Source of the DNA: Megasphaera sp. NM10 | Lineage (GTDB): Bacteria; Bacillota; Negativicutes; Veillonellales; Megasphaeraceae | DNA: 52,110 nucleotides | Assembly: GCF_000417505.1 (NCBI RefSeq) | Contig: NZ_APHY01000015.1 | Coordinates: 1-52,110, forward strand | Reading direction: 5' to 3' | Shown here: positions 18,801 to 27,190 of the stretch, one piece after another | Position numbering within the stretch: position 1 is the stretch's first letter | Layout of the letters: each line of letters starts with the position of its first letter | Translations under genes and position numbers: made by a program | Notes under the pieces: model-generated | Told to the model about the DNA's origin: nothing | Database searches by the model: none | Seen by the model: the letters and a program-made list of their open reading frames with translations, nothing else

Positions 18801-19443
18801 CATCGACAAGCTCAATAAATTGGGCCAGAAGACGACGGACTACGAAGGCGAGCTCAAGGCCGGCCACATTCCGCAGTGGTTCATCGACTCGTGCCACAAG
18901 ATCGGCTACCTCTTCCCGAGGGCCCATGCCGTGGCCTACGTCATGATGGCTTTCCGCATCGCCTGGTACAAGATTAACCAGCCTCTGGCCTACTACTGCG
19001 CTTTCTTCACGATCCGTGCCAAGGCCTTCAAGCTGTCGGCCATGATCCACGGCCTGGAAGGGCAGGAACGGGCCATGAAGGAAATCGCCGCCAAGGGCAA
19101 GAGTGCGTCGAAAATCGAACAGGACCTCTATTCGGCCCTGGAACTGGCCAAGGAAATGAGCCTCCGCGGCTTTTCCTTTATGAATGTCGACATCAACCGC
19201 TCGGCAGCGACGAAGTTCACCATCTGCGACGGCAAGATCCTGCCGCCCTTTACGGCCATCGACGGCCTGGGCGCCAACGTAGCCGAACAGATCGTATCGG
19301 CCCGCGAACAGGCGCCGTTCAGCTCCAAGGCCGACCTCAAGATGCGCGGCAAAGTGTCCCAGTCCCTGGTCGACGTCATGAGCCAGGAAGGCTGTCTCGG
19401 CGATTTGCCCGAAGATGAACAGATCGACCTCTTCGCCATGTAG
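15819..19443 (+). CDS. polC: DNA polymerase III alpha subunit, PolC type, lacking the exonuclease insert (one extra base near 17030)
   Basis: Removing one C from the six-C run at 17030-17035 gives about 1207 residues; Bacillus PolC has about 1437. Order: an N-terminal domain, an OB-fold (VVKVEFRELKSKRILLTFQM), a PHP domain (RVELHLHTVMSDMDA, AVTDHGVVQSFP), then finger/palm/thumb sequence strongly matching PolC (YDYLEIQP, DDGYLVGSRGSVGSSFVATM, HYVCPKCQWSEFF, PDIDLNFSGEYHPKAHKYT, TTGQHPGGVMVIP, SHGTDVWLNNAQ), ending DEQIDLF. The DEDD exonuclease that is normally inserted after VIYGMEGYLFDD is absent: the PHP resumes within about 5 residues (SYHIIILAKNQIGIRNLYKL). It is the leading replicative polymerase. 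The extra base in an essential gene argues for sequence error. Confidence 0.93.
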
Positions 19444-19460
19444 GCGGAAAAAACATTTCC

Positions 19461-19489
19461 TCGACAGATTGACTTTCGTGCCGTATAAT
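19461..19489 (+). promoter_or_regulatory. promoter of yerC with a downstream inverted repeat
   Basis: TCGACA (19461-19466), a 17-base spacer and TATAAT (19484-19489) match the vegetative consensus. Just downstream, TTAGT-N9-ACTAA (19494-19512) straddles the expected transcription start and could be an operator, perhaps for the TrpR-like product itself. Confidence 0.65.
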
Positions 19490-19541
19490 GTTTTTAGTAT
19501 TTAACGAACTAAAGGAATCTGTCTTAGAAAGAGGGATTGTC

Positions 19542-19865
19542 ATGGCAGTGAATGAAAAATTGCGAGACCATTTGCACGATCAGTTATTTCGTGCTATTTT
19601 GGAATTGAAGAGTGTCGAAGAATGTTATGAATTTTTTGAAGACCTTTGCACCATTCAGGAAATGAAGGCCATTTCGGCCCGCCTGGAAGTGGCCCGTATG
19701 CTCAAGGCCGGCGATATCTATGAAGACATCGTCAAGAAGACCGGCGCCAGCACGGCGACTATCAGCCGCATCAAGCGCTGCCTGGTCTACGGCAGTGGCG
19801 GCTACGAGAAGATCCTCTCCCGCATGGCCGAAAAGGACCCGGATTTCCTGAAGTTATCCAAGTAG
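19542..19865 (+). CDS. yerC: TrpR-like protein YerC/YecD
   Basis: The product has 107 residues with the TrpR-like helix-turn-helix fold of the YerC/YecD family: LRDHLHDQLFRAILELKSVEECYEFFEDLCTI, then MKAISARLEVARMLKAG, and the recognition helix region TGASTATISRIKRCL. It is expected to be a dimeric DNA-binding repressor; the ligand and regulon of this family are not established. ATG 19542 follows GAGGGATTGTC; an upstream in-frame start would lie in the promoter. It is followed after 16 bases by a gene of unknown function, so the two are probably co-transcribed. Confidence 0.88.
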   Translation: MAVNEKLRDHLHDQLFRAILELKSVEECYEFFEDLCTIQEMKAISARLEVARMLKAGDIYEDIVKKTGASTATISRIKRCLVYGSGGYEKILSRMAEKDPDFLKLSK

Positions 19866-19881
19866 GAGGGTAGCCGATTTC

Positions 19882-20448
19882 ATGAAGGCTAAGATTGATG
19901 TCACCATTTTCCATAATGGTGATATGGATATATTGCATGCTTCCATTTACGAAGAGTTGTGGAAGGATTATTGTACATTTAAAAAACGGGCTGCCATGCA
20001 GCAGGACAAGGGGACCAAGAAGGGCACGTTCCTGGCCCGGCGCTATTACCGGGCGGCCCTCTTGTCCCTGTTCGCTTTCTTTGAAGGCGTCTTGAACAGC
20101 TGGGTCAAGACCGTCATCCAGGAACGGCAGGAATTTGCCGGCGTCGAACGGCAGGATACGCTCAAGAAGTGCGACGCCATGGTGGAATACTGCTTTTTCT
20201 GCTCCTATACCAAGCGGCCCGGTACGTTTTGTTCGCTTTACGGCTATATCAACCGCTATGAACAGCACGACCTGGCCCTCATCGAGCACATCGACGGCCA
20301 GACGCTGGGGCAGATCGAGACGGCCATGGAAGAGTTCTTCTGTTACGTCGAAGCCATGACCGCCCTGCGCCGCTTCCCGAAACCGAACGAGTCGACGACG
20401 GGCCTCGTGAGCCGCCTTGGCGGGATGGTAAAGGATTGCCGGGGCTGA
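19882..20448 (+). CDS. uncharacterised protein (188 aa)
   Basis: Not recognised. The product has 188 residues and appears soluble and mostly helical. Residues about 45-75 (FLARRYYRAALLSLFAFFEGVLNSWV) form an amphipathic to hydrophobic helix, and CDAMVEYCFFCSYTKRPGTFCS brings five Cys together at about residues 94-115, a possible metal or redox site. It starts at ATG 19882 with AGGAGG 11 bases upstream and lies between yerC and a sugar kinase on the same strand, in good codon use, so it looks like a real gene. The overall look (helical, aromatic-rich core) would suit a HEPN- or four-helix-like bundle, but I cannot support that. Confidence 0.75.
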   Translation: MKAKIDVTIFHNGDMDILHASIYEELWKDYCTFKKRAAMQQDKGTKKGTFLARRYYRAALLSLFAFFEGVLNSWVKTVIQERQEFAGVERQDTLKKCDAMVEYCFFCSYTKRPGTFCSLYGYINRYEQHDLALIEHIDGQTLGQIETAMEEFFCYVEAMTALRRFPKPNESTTGLVSRLGGMVKDCRG

Positions 20449-20468
20449 ACGGAAAGGATGTGTTACCT

Positions 20469-21985
20469 ATGAGTGACAAGTATTACCTCGGTTTCGATGC
20501 CGGGACGCAGAGCGTCAAAGTCGCCGTCTACGACGAAGACCAGCACTGCCTGGCTATGGACACGGCCAAGACCCATCTGGCCTACCCCCAGCCGGGCTGG
20601 GTCCAGATGGACGTCGATGAATATTACCGCCTCATCAAGCAGTGCATGGCTTCGTGCAGCCGCCAGATGGAAGAGAAGGGCTGGGACGTGAAGAACGTCC
20701 GGGCCATCATGGGCGACGGGATCATCTGCGGCATCGCCGGTATCGACGCCGACGGCAACGCCATCACGCCTTATGTCAACTATCTCGACAGCCGCACGGC
20801 CGACGACGTGGAAGCCTGAAGGCGCAGAAGCTGGCCATCTGGGGCAAAGAAACGGGCAATGCCGAACCGAACATCATGTTCCCGGCCATGTTCGCTCGCT
20901 GGTTCATGAAGAACGTCCCGGCCTGGCAGGAAAAGGGCGTCAAGTTCGTCCACAACTGCCCGTACGTCCTCATGCACCTGGCCGGCCTCAAAGGGGAAGA
21001 CGCCTTCATCGACTGGGGCGCCATGTCCGGCTGGGGCCTGGGCTATGACGTGGTCCAGAAGAAATGGTCGCCAGAACAGCTGGATATCCTGGGCATCCCT
21101 GAACGCTATATGCCGCGCATCGTCAAGCCCTGGGACATCATCGGCAGGCTCTGCGAAGAAGATGCCATGGAAACGGGCTTCCCTGCAGGTATCCCCATCT
21201 GCGCCGGCGCCGGCGACACGATGGAATCCATGATGGGCAGCGGCATCCTGGAAGCGGGCCGCGCCGTCGACGTCGCCGGGACGTGCGCCATGTTCTGCGC
21301 CGCCACGGACGGCATCATTCCGGAACTGTCCGTGCCGGGGAGCAACCTCATCTTCAATTCCGGCACCCTGCCGGGGACGTATTTCTACTGGGGCATGGTC
21401 CGCACAGGCGGCCTGGCCCTGCGCTGGTTCAAGGACAGCATTGCCCGCGAAGAAGGCGATGACTACTACGGGACCCTGGACGAACTGGCCCGGCGCCATC
21501 AGCCCGGCTGCGACGGGGCCATGTTCATTCCCTACCTGACCGGCGGCAACGGCGACTATCCCAACGTCCGCGGGACCTTCACGGGCCTGACCCTCGACTC
21601 CGACCAGGGGGCCATGTGGCGCTGCGTCCTCGAAGGCATCGGCTATGACTATATGGAAATCACCGACCGCTACCGCAAGGCCGGCATCGACCTGACCCAG
21701 CTGACCATCACCGAAGGCGGCAGCCGCGATGAACTGTGGAACCAGATCAAGGCCGACATGCTGGATACGAAAATCGTGACCCTCAAAGTCGCCGGCGGCG
21801 CCGTCCCGACCAACTGCATCGTCGCCGCCTATGCCGCAGGCGACATACCGGACCTCAAACAGGCCCTCCAGCGCCAGCTGGAAATCAAGGCCACCTACGT
21901 GCCCGACGAAAACCATACGGCTACCTACCGCAGGGCCTATGACAAACGCGAAAACCTGCTCAAAGCCCTGAACGGCACTTTGTGA
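20469..21985 (+). CDS. FGGY-family carbohydrate kinase (xylulokinase-like), one-base gap near 20815
   Basis: Restoring a C in the run at 20815 (GCC-TGA to GCC-CTG) joins two frames into about 505 residues. The N-terminal phosphate loop YYLGFDAGTQSVKVAVYD and the GWVQMDVDEYY segment are typical of FGGY kinases, as are INSGTLPGTYFYWG-like and TITEGGSRDELWNQIKADML (the C-terminal FGGY signature area) and VAGGAVPTNCIVAAY. These enzymes phosphorylate sugars or polyols with ATP; xylulose is the commonest match, but glycerol, ribulose or other substrates cannot be excluded and no isomerase or transporter lies nearby. ATG 20469 follows GGAAAGGATG. Confidence 0.85.
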
Positions 21986-22914
21986 GTCGTGGCTCGTGGC
22001 TCGTAGGGGCCGCCCAAAGGGCGGCCCGCCTGAATCCCATGAGCAACGCTATCCGTAATTCGCCGGCCGCTTCGGATTCCGATGCGGCGGCCCGCCGCGA
22101 CAGACTCAAAATGAGAACGACGCTTCGGGATACCCTCAGCGCGTAGCGGGCCGCCCTCTGGGACGCCCCTACGGATGCCGTTGCACGGCAGCGCCTCAAA
22201 GGGAAAGCATCGCCTTGGGTGATTTTCGACTCGTAAAAATGGCCCCGATTGGGGCTTTTCGTAGGGGCCGTCCTGATAAGGCGGCCCGCCTGAATCCCGT
22301 GAACAACGCTATCCGAAGGGCGGTCCGTTCGGCTCTCCTCATAGGAGAGCTGTCAGCGAAGCTGACTGAGAGGTTGTCCTTTCGTGATAGTTTATCGTAC
22401 GGAGTTTGTAGTTTATAGTTTGTAGAAGTTGGTTTTAAATTTTTTACCATTTGCTGCAAACTAAAAACTACAAACTTAAAACTCAAAAAGAGGCTGTCTT
22501 AATGCGACAGCCTCTTTTTTGCGGTATTCCCACAAGCGGGCCATCCGTAAACGGAATTCCCACAAGCGGGCCGCCCGCCACGGCTGTCCGTTCCAGCAGC
22601 TGTCCTGTGCCTCCCGTTGGTCAGCACCTGACGGGCTGGAAAGGCTTTGGGGCGGCCCCTACATGCGACATCTTTGATGTCGCGGCGACCTGCGGGTGGG
22701 GATTCCCAAAGGGAATCCCTACCCATGCACTTTGTGAAAAATAGAAGTATCTCCCATGACGTAAGTTCATAACGTCACATAGATCTATGAGATAATTCTA
22801 TCGAATGATGCAAAGAAGTAATTTGACTTCTTGATTATTGCATAAAACGCATGTCATAAATGTGAAAAATTGAAAAAAGTGCCGTTTTTTAGTGGATTTT
22901 TTTGGGAAGTGTGG
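21986..22914. repeat. 930-base repeat mosaic between the kinase and hbd, no gene
   Basis: Holds A palindromes at 22003-22030, about 22144-22174 and 22262-22291, a B unit in reverse at about 22331-22375, a D unit at 22405-22484 (GTTTGTAGTTTATAGTTTGT, AAACTACAAACTT), a terminator, a tandem pair of ATTCCCACAAGCGGGCC (from 22530 and 22556), a C unit in reverse at about 22582-22652, and the dyad GATTCCCAAAGGGAATC near 22701. The remainder (22740-22914) is AT-rich upstream sequence of hbd. Reading frames here lack ribosome sites. Confidence 0.7.
22485..22520 (+). terminator. terminator, shared CTGTC/GACAG stem type
   Basis: AGAGGCTGTC-ttaatgc-GACAGCCTCT plus T's. The stem and loop are identical to the terminator at 6313-6348, 16 kb away. 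Confidence 0.8.
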
Positions 22915-22993
22915 TATACTATCAGTGTAAGCAGTGAATCTTATTTAGAACGTGCGTGATTTTTTTAGAAGAATCTAGTGAAAAAAATCACGC
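22915..22993 (+). promoter_or_regulatory. hbd promoter -10 and a 13-bp perfect hairpin in the leader
   Basis: TATACT (22915-22920) with TGG just before it reads as an extended -10; no clear -35 was seen. In the leader, GCGTGATTTTTTT (22954-22966) pairs perfectly with AAAAAAATCACGC (22981-22993) across a 14-base loop, and the hbd ribosome site GAAGGAGGAG starts 3 bases later. Such a stem near the 5' end could stabilise the message or gate translation. Confidence 0.7.
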
Positions 22994-23012
22994 GACGAAG
23001 GAGGAGTTAAAC

Positions 23013-23867
23013 ATGAGTAAAGTAATGGTTATTGGTGCAGGTACAATGGGTTCTGGCATTGCACAGGTTTTCGCAACGCACGGCTGGGATGTCGTCTTGA
23101 ACGATATTAAAGACGAATTCATCGCTGGCGGCAAAGCTAAAATCGAAAAACAGCTGACCAAACAGGTCTCCAAAGGCAAAATGACCCAGGAAGACAAAGA
23201 CGCAACTATGGCTCGCGTTTCTGGCTTCGTAACCCGTACGGCTGATAACATGAAAGACATCGACCTCGTCGTTGAAGCAGCTATCGAAGACTTGAAGATC
23301 AAATCGGCTATCTTCAAAGAACTCGACGAACTCTGCCCGGAACACACGATCCTCGCATCCAACACTTCGTCCCTGGCTATCACCCAGATCGGCGCAGCTA
23401 CGAAACGCCCGGACAAAGTCATCGGCATGCACTTCTTCAACCCGGCACCGGTCATGAAATTGATCGAAGTCATCAACGGCATCGCTACTTCTGAAGAAAC
23501 GTATGAAAAGATCGACAAACTTTCGAAAGACCTCGGCAAAACACCGGTCAAAGTTAACGACTTCCCGGGCTTCGCTGGCAACCGTATCGTCATCCCGATG
23601 CTGAACGAAGCTATCCAGGCTTTGATGGAAGACGTTGCTTCCAAAGAAGACATCGATAACGTCTGCAAACTCGGCTTCAACCATCCGATGGGACCTCTGG
23701 CTCTCTGCGACCTTATTGGTAACGACGTCGTTCTCCACGTTATGGAAGTCCTCTACGAAGGCTTCGGCGATCCGAAATATCGTCCTTGCGCATTGCTCAA
23801 GAAATATGTCCAGGCAGGTTACCTCGGCCGTAAGACTGGCAAAGGCTTCTACGATTACACGAAATAA
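23013..23867 (+). CDS. hbd: 3-hydroxybutyryl-CoA dehydrogenase
   Basis: The product has 284 residues, the normal length of the short bacterial enzyme. It oxidises or reduces the 3-hydroxyl of 3-hydroxybutyryl-CoA, the second step of butyrate/hexanoate formation from acetyl-CoA. Signatures: [21 protein letters not shown] (NAD site), [31 protein letters not shown] (catalytic His and the following Glu region), [12 protein letters not shown], and [12 protein letters not shown] at the end. GGAGGAG stands 8 bases before ATG. Codon use (many GCT, AAA, GAA) differs from surrounding genes and suggests high expression. Its partner crt follows 206 bases on, beyond a terminator, so each has its own promoter. 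Confidence 0.96.
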   Translation: MSKVMVIGAGTMGSGIAQVFATHGWDVVLNDIKDEFIAGGKAKIEKQLTKQVSKGKMTQEDKDATMARVSGFVTRTADNMKDIDLVVEAAIEDLKIKSAIFKELDELCPEHTILASNTSSLAITQIGAATKRPDKVIGMHFFNPAPVMKLIEVINGIATSEETYEKIDKLSKDLGKTPVKVNDFPGFAGNRIVIPMLNEAIQALMEDVASKEDIDNVCKLGFNHPMGPLALCDLIGNDVVLHVMEVLYEGFGDPKYRPCALLKKYVQAGYLGRKTGKGFYDYTK

Positions 23868-23885
23868 GTTAGCGATCTGCTAATC

Positions 23886-23924
23886 GAATACGGGGCGTGA
23901 CTTTCACACCCCGTATTATTTTTA
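23886..23924 (+). terminator. intrinsic terminator after hbd
   Basis: AATACGGGGCGTG...CACACCCCGTATT followed by ATTTTT. This stem does not belong to the shared CTGTCG family. Confidence 0.85.
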
Positions 23925-24073
23925 GAATCTCATGCGCGTATTGACAGTGCGCCTATCCTGTCGGCAGGGGCGGTCTGACTGGCAGGAGTCCCTTTGGGGA
24001 GGGCAGCCTGTTGTACATACTATTTCTATACTATACTATTAACACTATTATATGTATTTAGGAGGTTTTTCTC

Positions 24074-24856
24074 ATGGATTACCAGAACATTCTTTTTGCT
24101 GTCGAAGACGGTATTGCAACGATCACCATCAATCGTCCGAAAGCTCTGAACGCCCTGAGCCAGGCTACGGTCAGCGAATTGAAGGACGTTGTCGAAAAAG
24201 TCGCAGTTGATAAAGCTATCAAAGTCGTCATCATCACCGGCGCAGGTGCTAAATCCTTCGTCGCTGGCGCTGACATCAAAGAAATGGCTTCCAAGAACGC
24301 TGCTGAAGGCCGCGAATGGGGCCAGTTCGGTCAGAACGTCTTCACGGAAATCGAAAACCTGCCGCAGCCTGTCATCGCAGCTATCAACGGCTTCGCTCTC
24401 GGCGGCGGCTGCGAACTCTCCTGCGCTTGCGATATCCGCTATGCAGCTGAAAACGCTAAATTCGGCCAGCCGGAAGTCGGTCTGGGCATCACTCCGGGCT
24501 TCGGCGGCACACAGCGCCTGACCCGTGTCGTCGGCCGCGGCCACGCTAAAGAACTCATCTACACGGGCGGCATGATCGACGCTGAAAAAGCAAAAGCTAT
24601 CGGCTTGGTCAACGAAGTCTTCCCGCAGGAAGAATTAATGCCGGCTGCTGTTAAACTGGCTAAGAAGATCGCTAAGAACGCTCCGATTGCTGTACAGCTC
24701 TCCAAAGCTGCCATCAACCGCGGCATCAACTGCGACGTCGTAACCGGTATCGCTTATGAAGCTGAAGTCTTCGGCCTCTGCTTCTCCACAGCCGACCAGA
24801 AGGAAGGCATGGCTGCTTTCTGCGAAAAACGCAAAGCAACTTTCGAAGGTAAATAA
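24074..24856 (+). CDS. crt: enoyl-CoA hydratase / crotonase
   Basis: The product has 260 residues. It hydrates crotonyl-CoA to 3-hydroxybutyryl-CoA (or the reverse), next to hbd in the C4 pathway. Crotonase signatures: INRPKALNALSQATV, FVAGADIKEM (first oxyanion-hole strand), INGFALGGGCELSCACDIRYA (second oxyanion hole with the first catalytic Glu in GGGCEL) and FGQPEVGLGITPGFGGTQRL (second catalytic Glu in QPEVGLG). AGGAGG precedes ATG 24074. Codon bias is like hbd, implying strong expression. No thiolase or butyryl-CoA dehydrogenase is in the window. Confidence 0.95.
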   Translation: MDYQNILFAVEDGIATITINRPKALNALSQATVSELKDVVEKVAVDKAIKVVIITGAGAKSFVAGADIKEMASKNAAEGREWGQFGQNVFTEIENLPQPVIAAINGFALGGGCELSCACDIRYAAENAKFGQPEVGLGITPGFGGTQRLTRVVGRGHAKELIYTGGMIDAEKAKAIGLVNEVFPQEELMPAAVKLAKKIAKNAPIAVQLSKAAINRGINCDVVTGIAYEAEVFGLCFSTADQKEGMAAFCEKRKATFEGK

Positions 24857-24879
24857 TTCCATTGTTTGACTCCTAATAG

Positions 24880-24912
24880 AAAAGGGCCTGTCGCTATGCG
24901 GCAGGCCTTTTT
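24880..24912 (+). terminator. terminator after crt, shared stem type
   Basis: AAAAGGGCCTGTCGC-tat-GCGGCAGGCC plus TTTTT. The core CTGTCG/CGGCAG is a variant of the shared family. Confidence 0.85.
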
Positions 24913-24916
24913 CTGT

Positions 24917-24965
24917 TGAGCAACCTCTCAGTCAGCTTCGCTGACAGCTCTCCTATAAGGAGAGC
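24917..24965. repeat. family B repeat
   Basis: CAACCTCTCAGTCAGCTTCG followed by CTGACAGCTCTCCTATAAGG and AGAGCC. Copies lie at 13862-13907 and, reversed, at about 22331-22375. A short GAGCCACGAATTACGAGCC run of direct words follows. Confidence 0.75.
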
Positions 24966-25087
24966 CACGAGCCACGAATTACGAGCCACTAGCCTTTTCA
25001 CAAAATTGTGTTACAACGGCCACAGGAAGGCGAACCAGGCGTGGTATAATGAATTGCAAAAAAATTTCAATTCGAGGTGACCTCTTC

Positions 25088-26878
25088 ATGAAAGGTAAAC
25101 ATATTCCCGCTCTGGCTGTGCTCTGCTGTGCCCTCAGCCTGACGGCTCCTGTCTGGGCCGCACCGGCAGTGGATGGCTTAGATCAGACGGCCGTGACGGC
25201 GACGGCAGCGGCGACAGCGGCTCCATCTTCTATCCGCGACGTGACGGCCTTGAGTACGGTCTATGATGACGGCGAAAGCGTATCGGCTGTAGCCCTTCAT
25301 TATCCCAAGACCATTGATGCCAGCCGCCTGAAGGCGTCGGATTTCACCGTCGCCGGCAAGACGATCGACAAGGTCTATACCAATGATGCGCCGGAAACGG
25401 CCCTGGCCGGCAAGAAGGGCAGTTACGTCATCGTCAGCCTAGTCCATCCGGCTACGCCCTTGCCGACGGCAGCTTCCCAGAAGAAGCCCAAAGATGACCA
25501 GGGCGATAAGGGCAAAGAAGGCTCCAACGCCTTGAACGGCGGCGATGCGCCCATGTATTCCGACCGCAAGGCACCGGACCTGAGCGTCGCTGTCAGCCAG
25601 ACCGGGACGATCTACGCGACGGATGGCACGGCTTATGGCCCGACGACGACGGCCCTGGCTGCCGACAAGACCGTCGATGCCGTCAAGGACGCCTTTAAAA
25701 CTTATATATATAAGGACCCGGCTACGGGCTATGAAATGCCGTATAATATTTACCTGCCCAAAGATTACGACGCCGACAAGGCCAAGACTTATCCCATGGT
25801 CGTCTTCATCGCCGATGCCAGCGCCAACATCAACGACCCCAAGGCCGTCCTCTATCAGGCAACGGGGCCATCGTCTGGGCAACGCCGGAAGAACAGGCCA
25901 AGCATCCGGCCATCGTCCTGGCGCCGCAGTATACGGAAGACCTCATCCGCTCTATCGGCATGATGACCACCGATACCCACCAGTGGACCCAGGGCCTGAC
26001 CCTGGTGACGGACCTCATCATGGATGTATCCAATAAGTACCGCGTCGACAAGGACCGCATCTACGGGACGGGCCAGTCCCAGGGCGGCATGGCCAACATC
26101 GCCATCAGCGACGCCTATCCGGAACTCTTTGCCGGCCAGTACCTCGTCGCCTGCCAGTGGGATACGCAGGAAATGGAAAAACTCAAGGGCAAGAACCTCT
26201 GGATCACCGTCTGCCAGGGCGACAGCAAGGCCTTTCCGGGCATGAACGAAGCGACGGCCCTGTGGGAAAAGGACGGCGCTGTCGTCGCCCGCAGCCGCAT
26301 GTGGGACAGCACGGGCGGTACGCCTGTCTTTGAACAGATGATGCGGGTCATGGAAGACCAGCAGGCACCCATCAACTATACGGTCTTCAAGGACGGCAGC
26401 CACATGTATACCTGGTCCTTTGCCTACAATATCGAAGGCATCCGGGACTGGCTCTTTGAACAGACCAAGGCCGAAGATGTCCTGAAGAAAAAGGCACCGG
26501 CCGGCATGGATGCCAAACAGCACGGCAAGGACGGCGCCCATAAGGGCAGCCCCCAGGGCAAAGCCCTGCTCAACACGGGTATTGCCTACTTGTACGGCCA
26601 GGACGGTGCGACGGACTACGACGTCGCCCGCGAATGTTTCCAGAAGGCCTGGAACGACGGCAACATGAAGGCCGGCCGCTACCTGGGCCTCATGGCCGCT
26701 AACGGCTTGGGCGAAAAACAGAGCGATGCCCAGGCTGCCCAGTGGTACGACAAGGCCTAGCAGAAAGGCGATACGACCAGTATGTATCTTTTGGGCAAGT
26801 GCTACGAACAGGGCAAGGGCGTCAAACAGGATTACGCCAAGGCCAGGAGCCTCTACGAAAAAGCGGCTCAGCGCATAA
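25088..26878 (+). pseudogene. secreted PHB-depolymerase-like esterase with Sel1 repeats, frameshift, in-frame stop, and 3' end lost to a repeat
   Basis: ATG 25088 follows GAGGTGA. A signal peptide (KHIPALAVLCCALSLTAPVWAAPA) is clear. Domains: an N-terminal beta-rich region (about 45-125), a low-complexity linker, then an alpha/beta hydrolase of the PHB depolymerase/Ig-esterase type (YEMPYNIYLPKDYD, YGTGQSQGGMANIA with the nucleophile Ser in GQSQGG, DGSHMYTW with the catalytic His). Three to four Sel1-like repeats follow. One G is missing in the G-run at 25864-25867, TAG at 26758 interrupts a Sel1 repeat (CAG expected), and the last repeat runs into a B' repeat at 26879. The multiple lesions suggest real decay, unlike genes with one gap only. 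Confidence 0.75.
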
Positions 26879-27024
26879 AGCCTCCCTTACTAGGGGAGGT
26901 GGCCCGAAAGGGCCGGAGAGGTTGAATTTCACTGTAGGGGCTCGCACGTGGCGAGCCCGCTGGGTATATGTGAGATACTTGTGACCGATGGGTGTGAGCG
27001 GGCGCCCAACGTGGCGCCCCTACA
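26879..27024. repeat. B' repeat plus a composite family A element
   Basis: B' unit at 26879-26924 (CCTCCCTTACTAGGGGAGGT, then GGCCCGAAAGGGCCGGAGAG). Then a roughly 90-base composite A element at about 26934-27022: a left half with CTCGCACGTGGCGAG, a spacer of about 40 bases, and a right half GGGCGCCCAACGTGGCGCCC, bounded by GTAGGGGC and GCCCCTAC. Confidence 0.75.
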
Positions 27025-27062
27025 GAAAAAAGAGCTGTCGCATGTGCGGCAGCTCTTTTTTT
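27025..27062 (+). terminator. terminator, shared stem type
   Basis: AAAAAAGAGCTGTCGCA-tg-TGCGGCAGCTC plus eight T's. It is a member of the CTGTCGCA/TGCGACAG stem family and isolates the heat-shock operon from upstream transcription. Confidence 0.85.
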
Positions 27063-27070
27063 ACAACTAA

Positions 27071-27171
27071 TTTGACTTTTTGACTTATATTCTCTTGACA
27101 AAACATATTCTCCATGCTATCTTATATATAGTCTTAGAAGTCAAATAGTCAGACCACTAAAAATGGTCAAA
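27071..27171 (+). promoter_or_regulatory. promoter of the hrcA operon with an AGTCAAA repeat array, no CIRCE
   Basis: TTGACA (27095-27100), 17 bases, TATCTT (27118-27123). Flanking it are two direct pairs of a heptamer with an 8-base period: TTTGACT-T-TTTGACT (27071-27085) upstream and, inverted, AGTCAAA-T-AGTCAGA (27139-27153) downstream, plus GGTCAAA at 27165-27171. The heptamer resembles the CtsR half-site (RGTCAAA), but CtsR sites have a 10-base period. No TTAGCACTC-N9-GAGTGCTAA element was found. Confidence 0.6.
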
Positions 27172-27190
27172 TGAGCAGAAGGTGAGTACG

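Noticed and set aside
17047-19050. 667-codon open frame on the minus strand opposite polC
   Set aside because: It mirrors strong GC-rich coding sequence, has low-complexity Asp/Arg/Glu composition and no family signature, while the plus strand is clearly polC. Similar antisense frames at 13774-15411, 20780-21916, 36068-37837 and 41446-42771 were dropped for the same reason.
22451-22744. Short frames in the 21986-22955 gap
   Set aside because: They consist of repeats and a terminator, have no ribosome sites and no coherent protein pattern.
22730-22890. Rex-type sites (TTGTGAAAAAT, TGTGAAAAATTGAAAAA) before hbd
   Set aside because: Neither half has a matching inverted partner at the right spacing, so a redox-repressor site is not supported.
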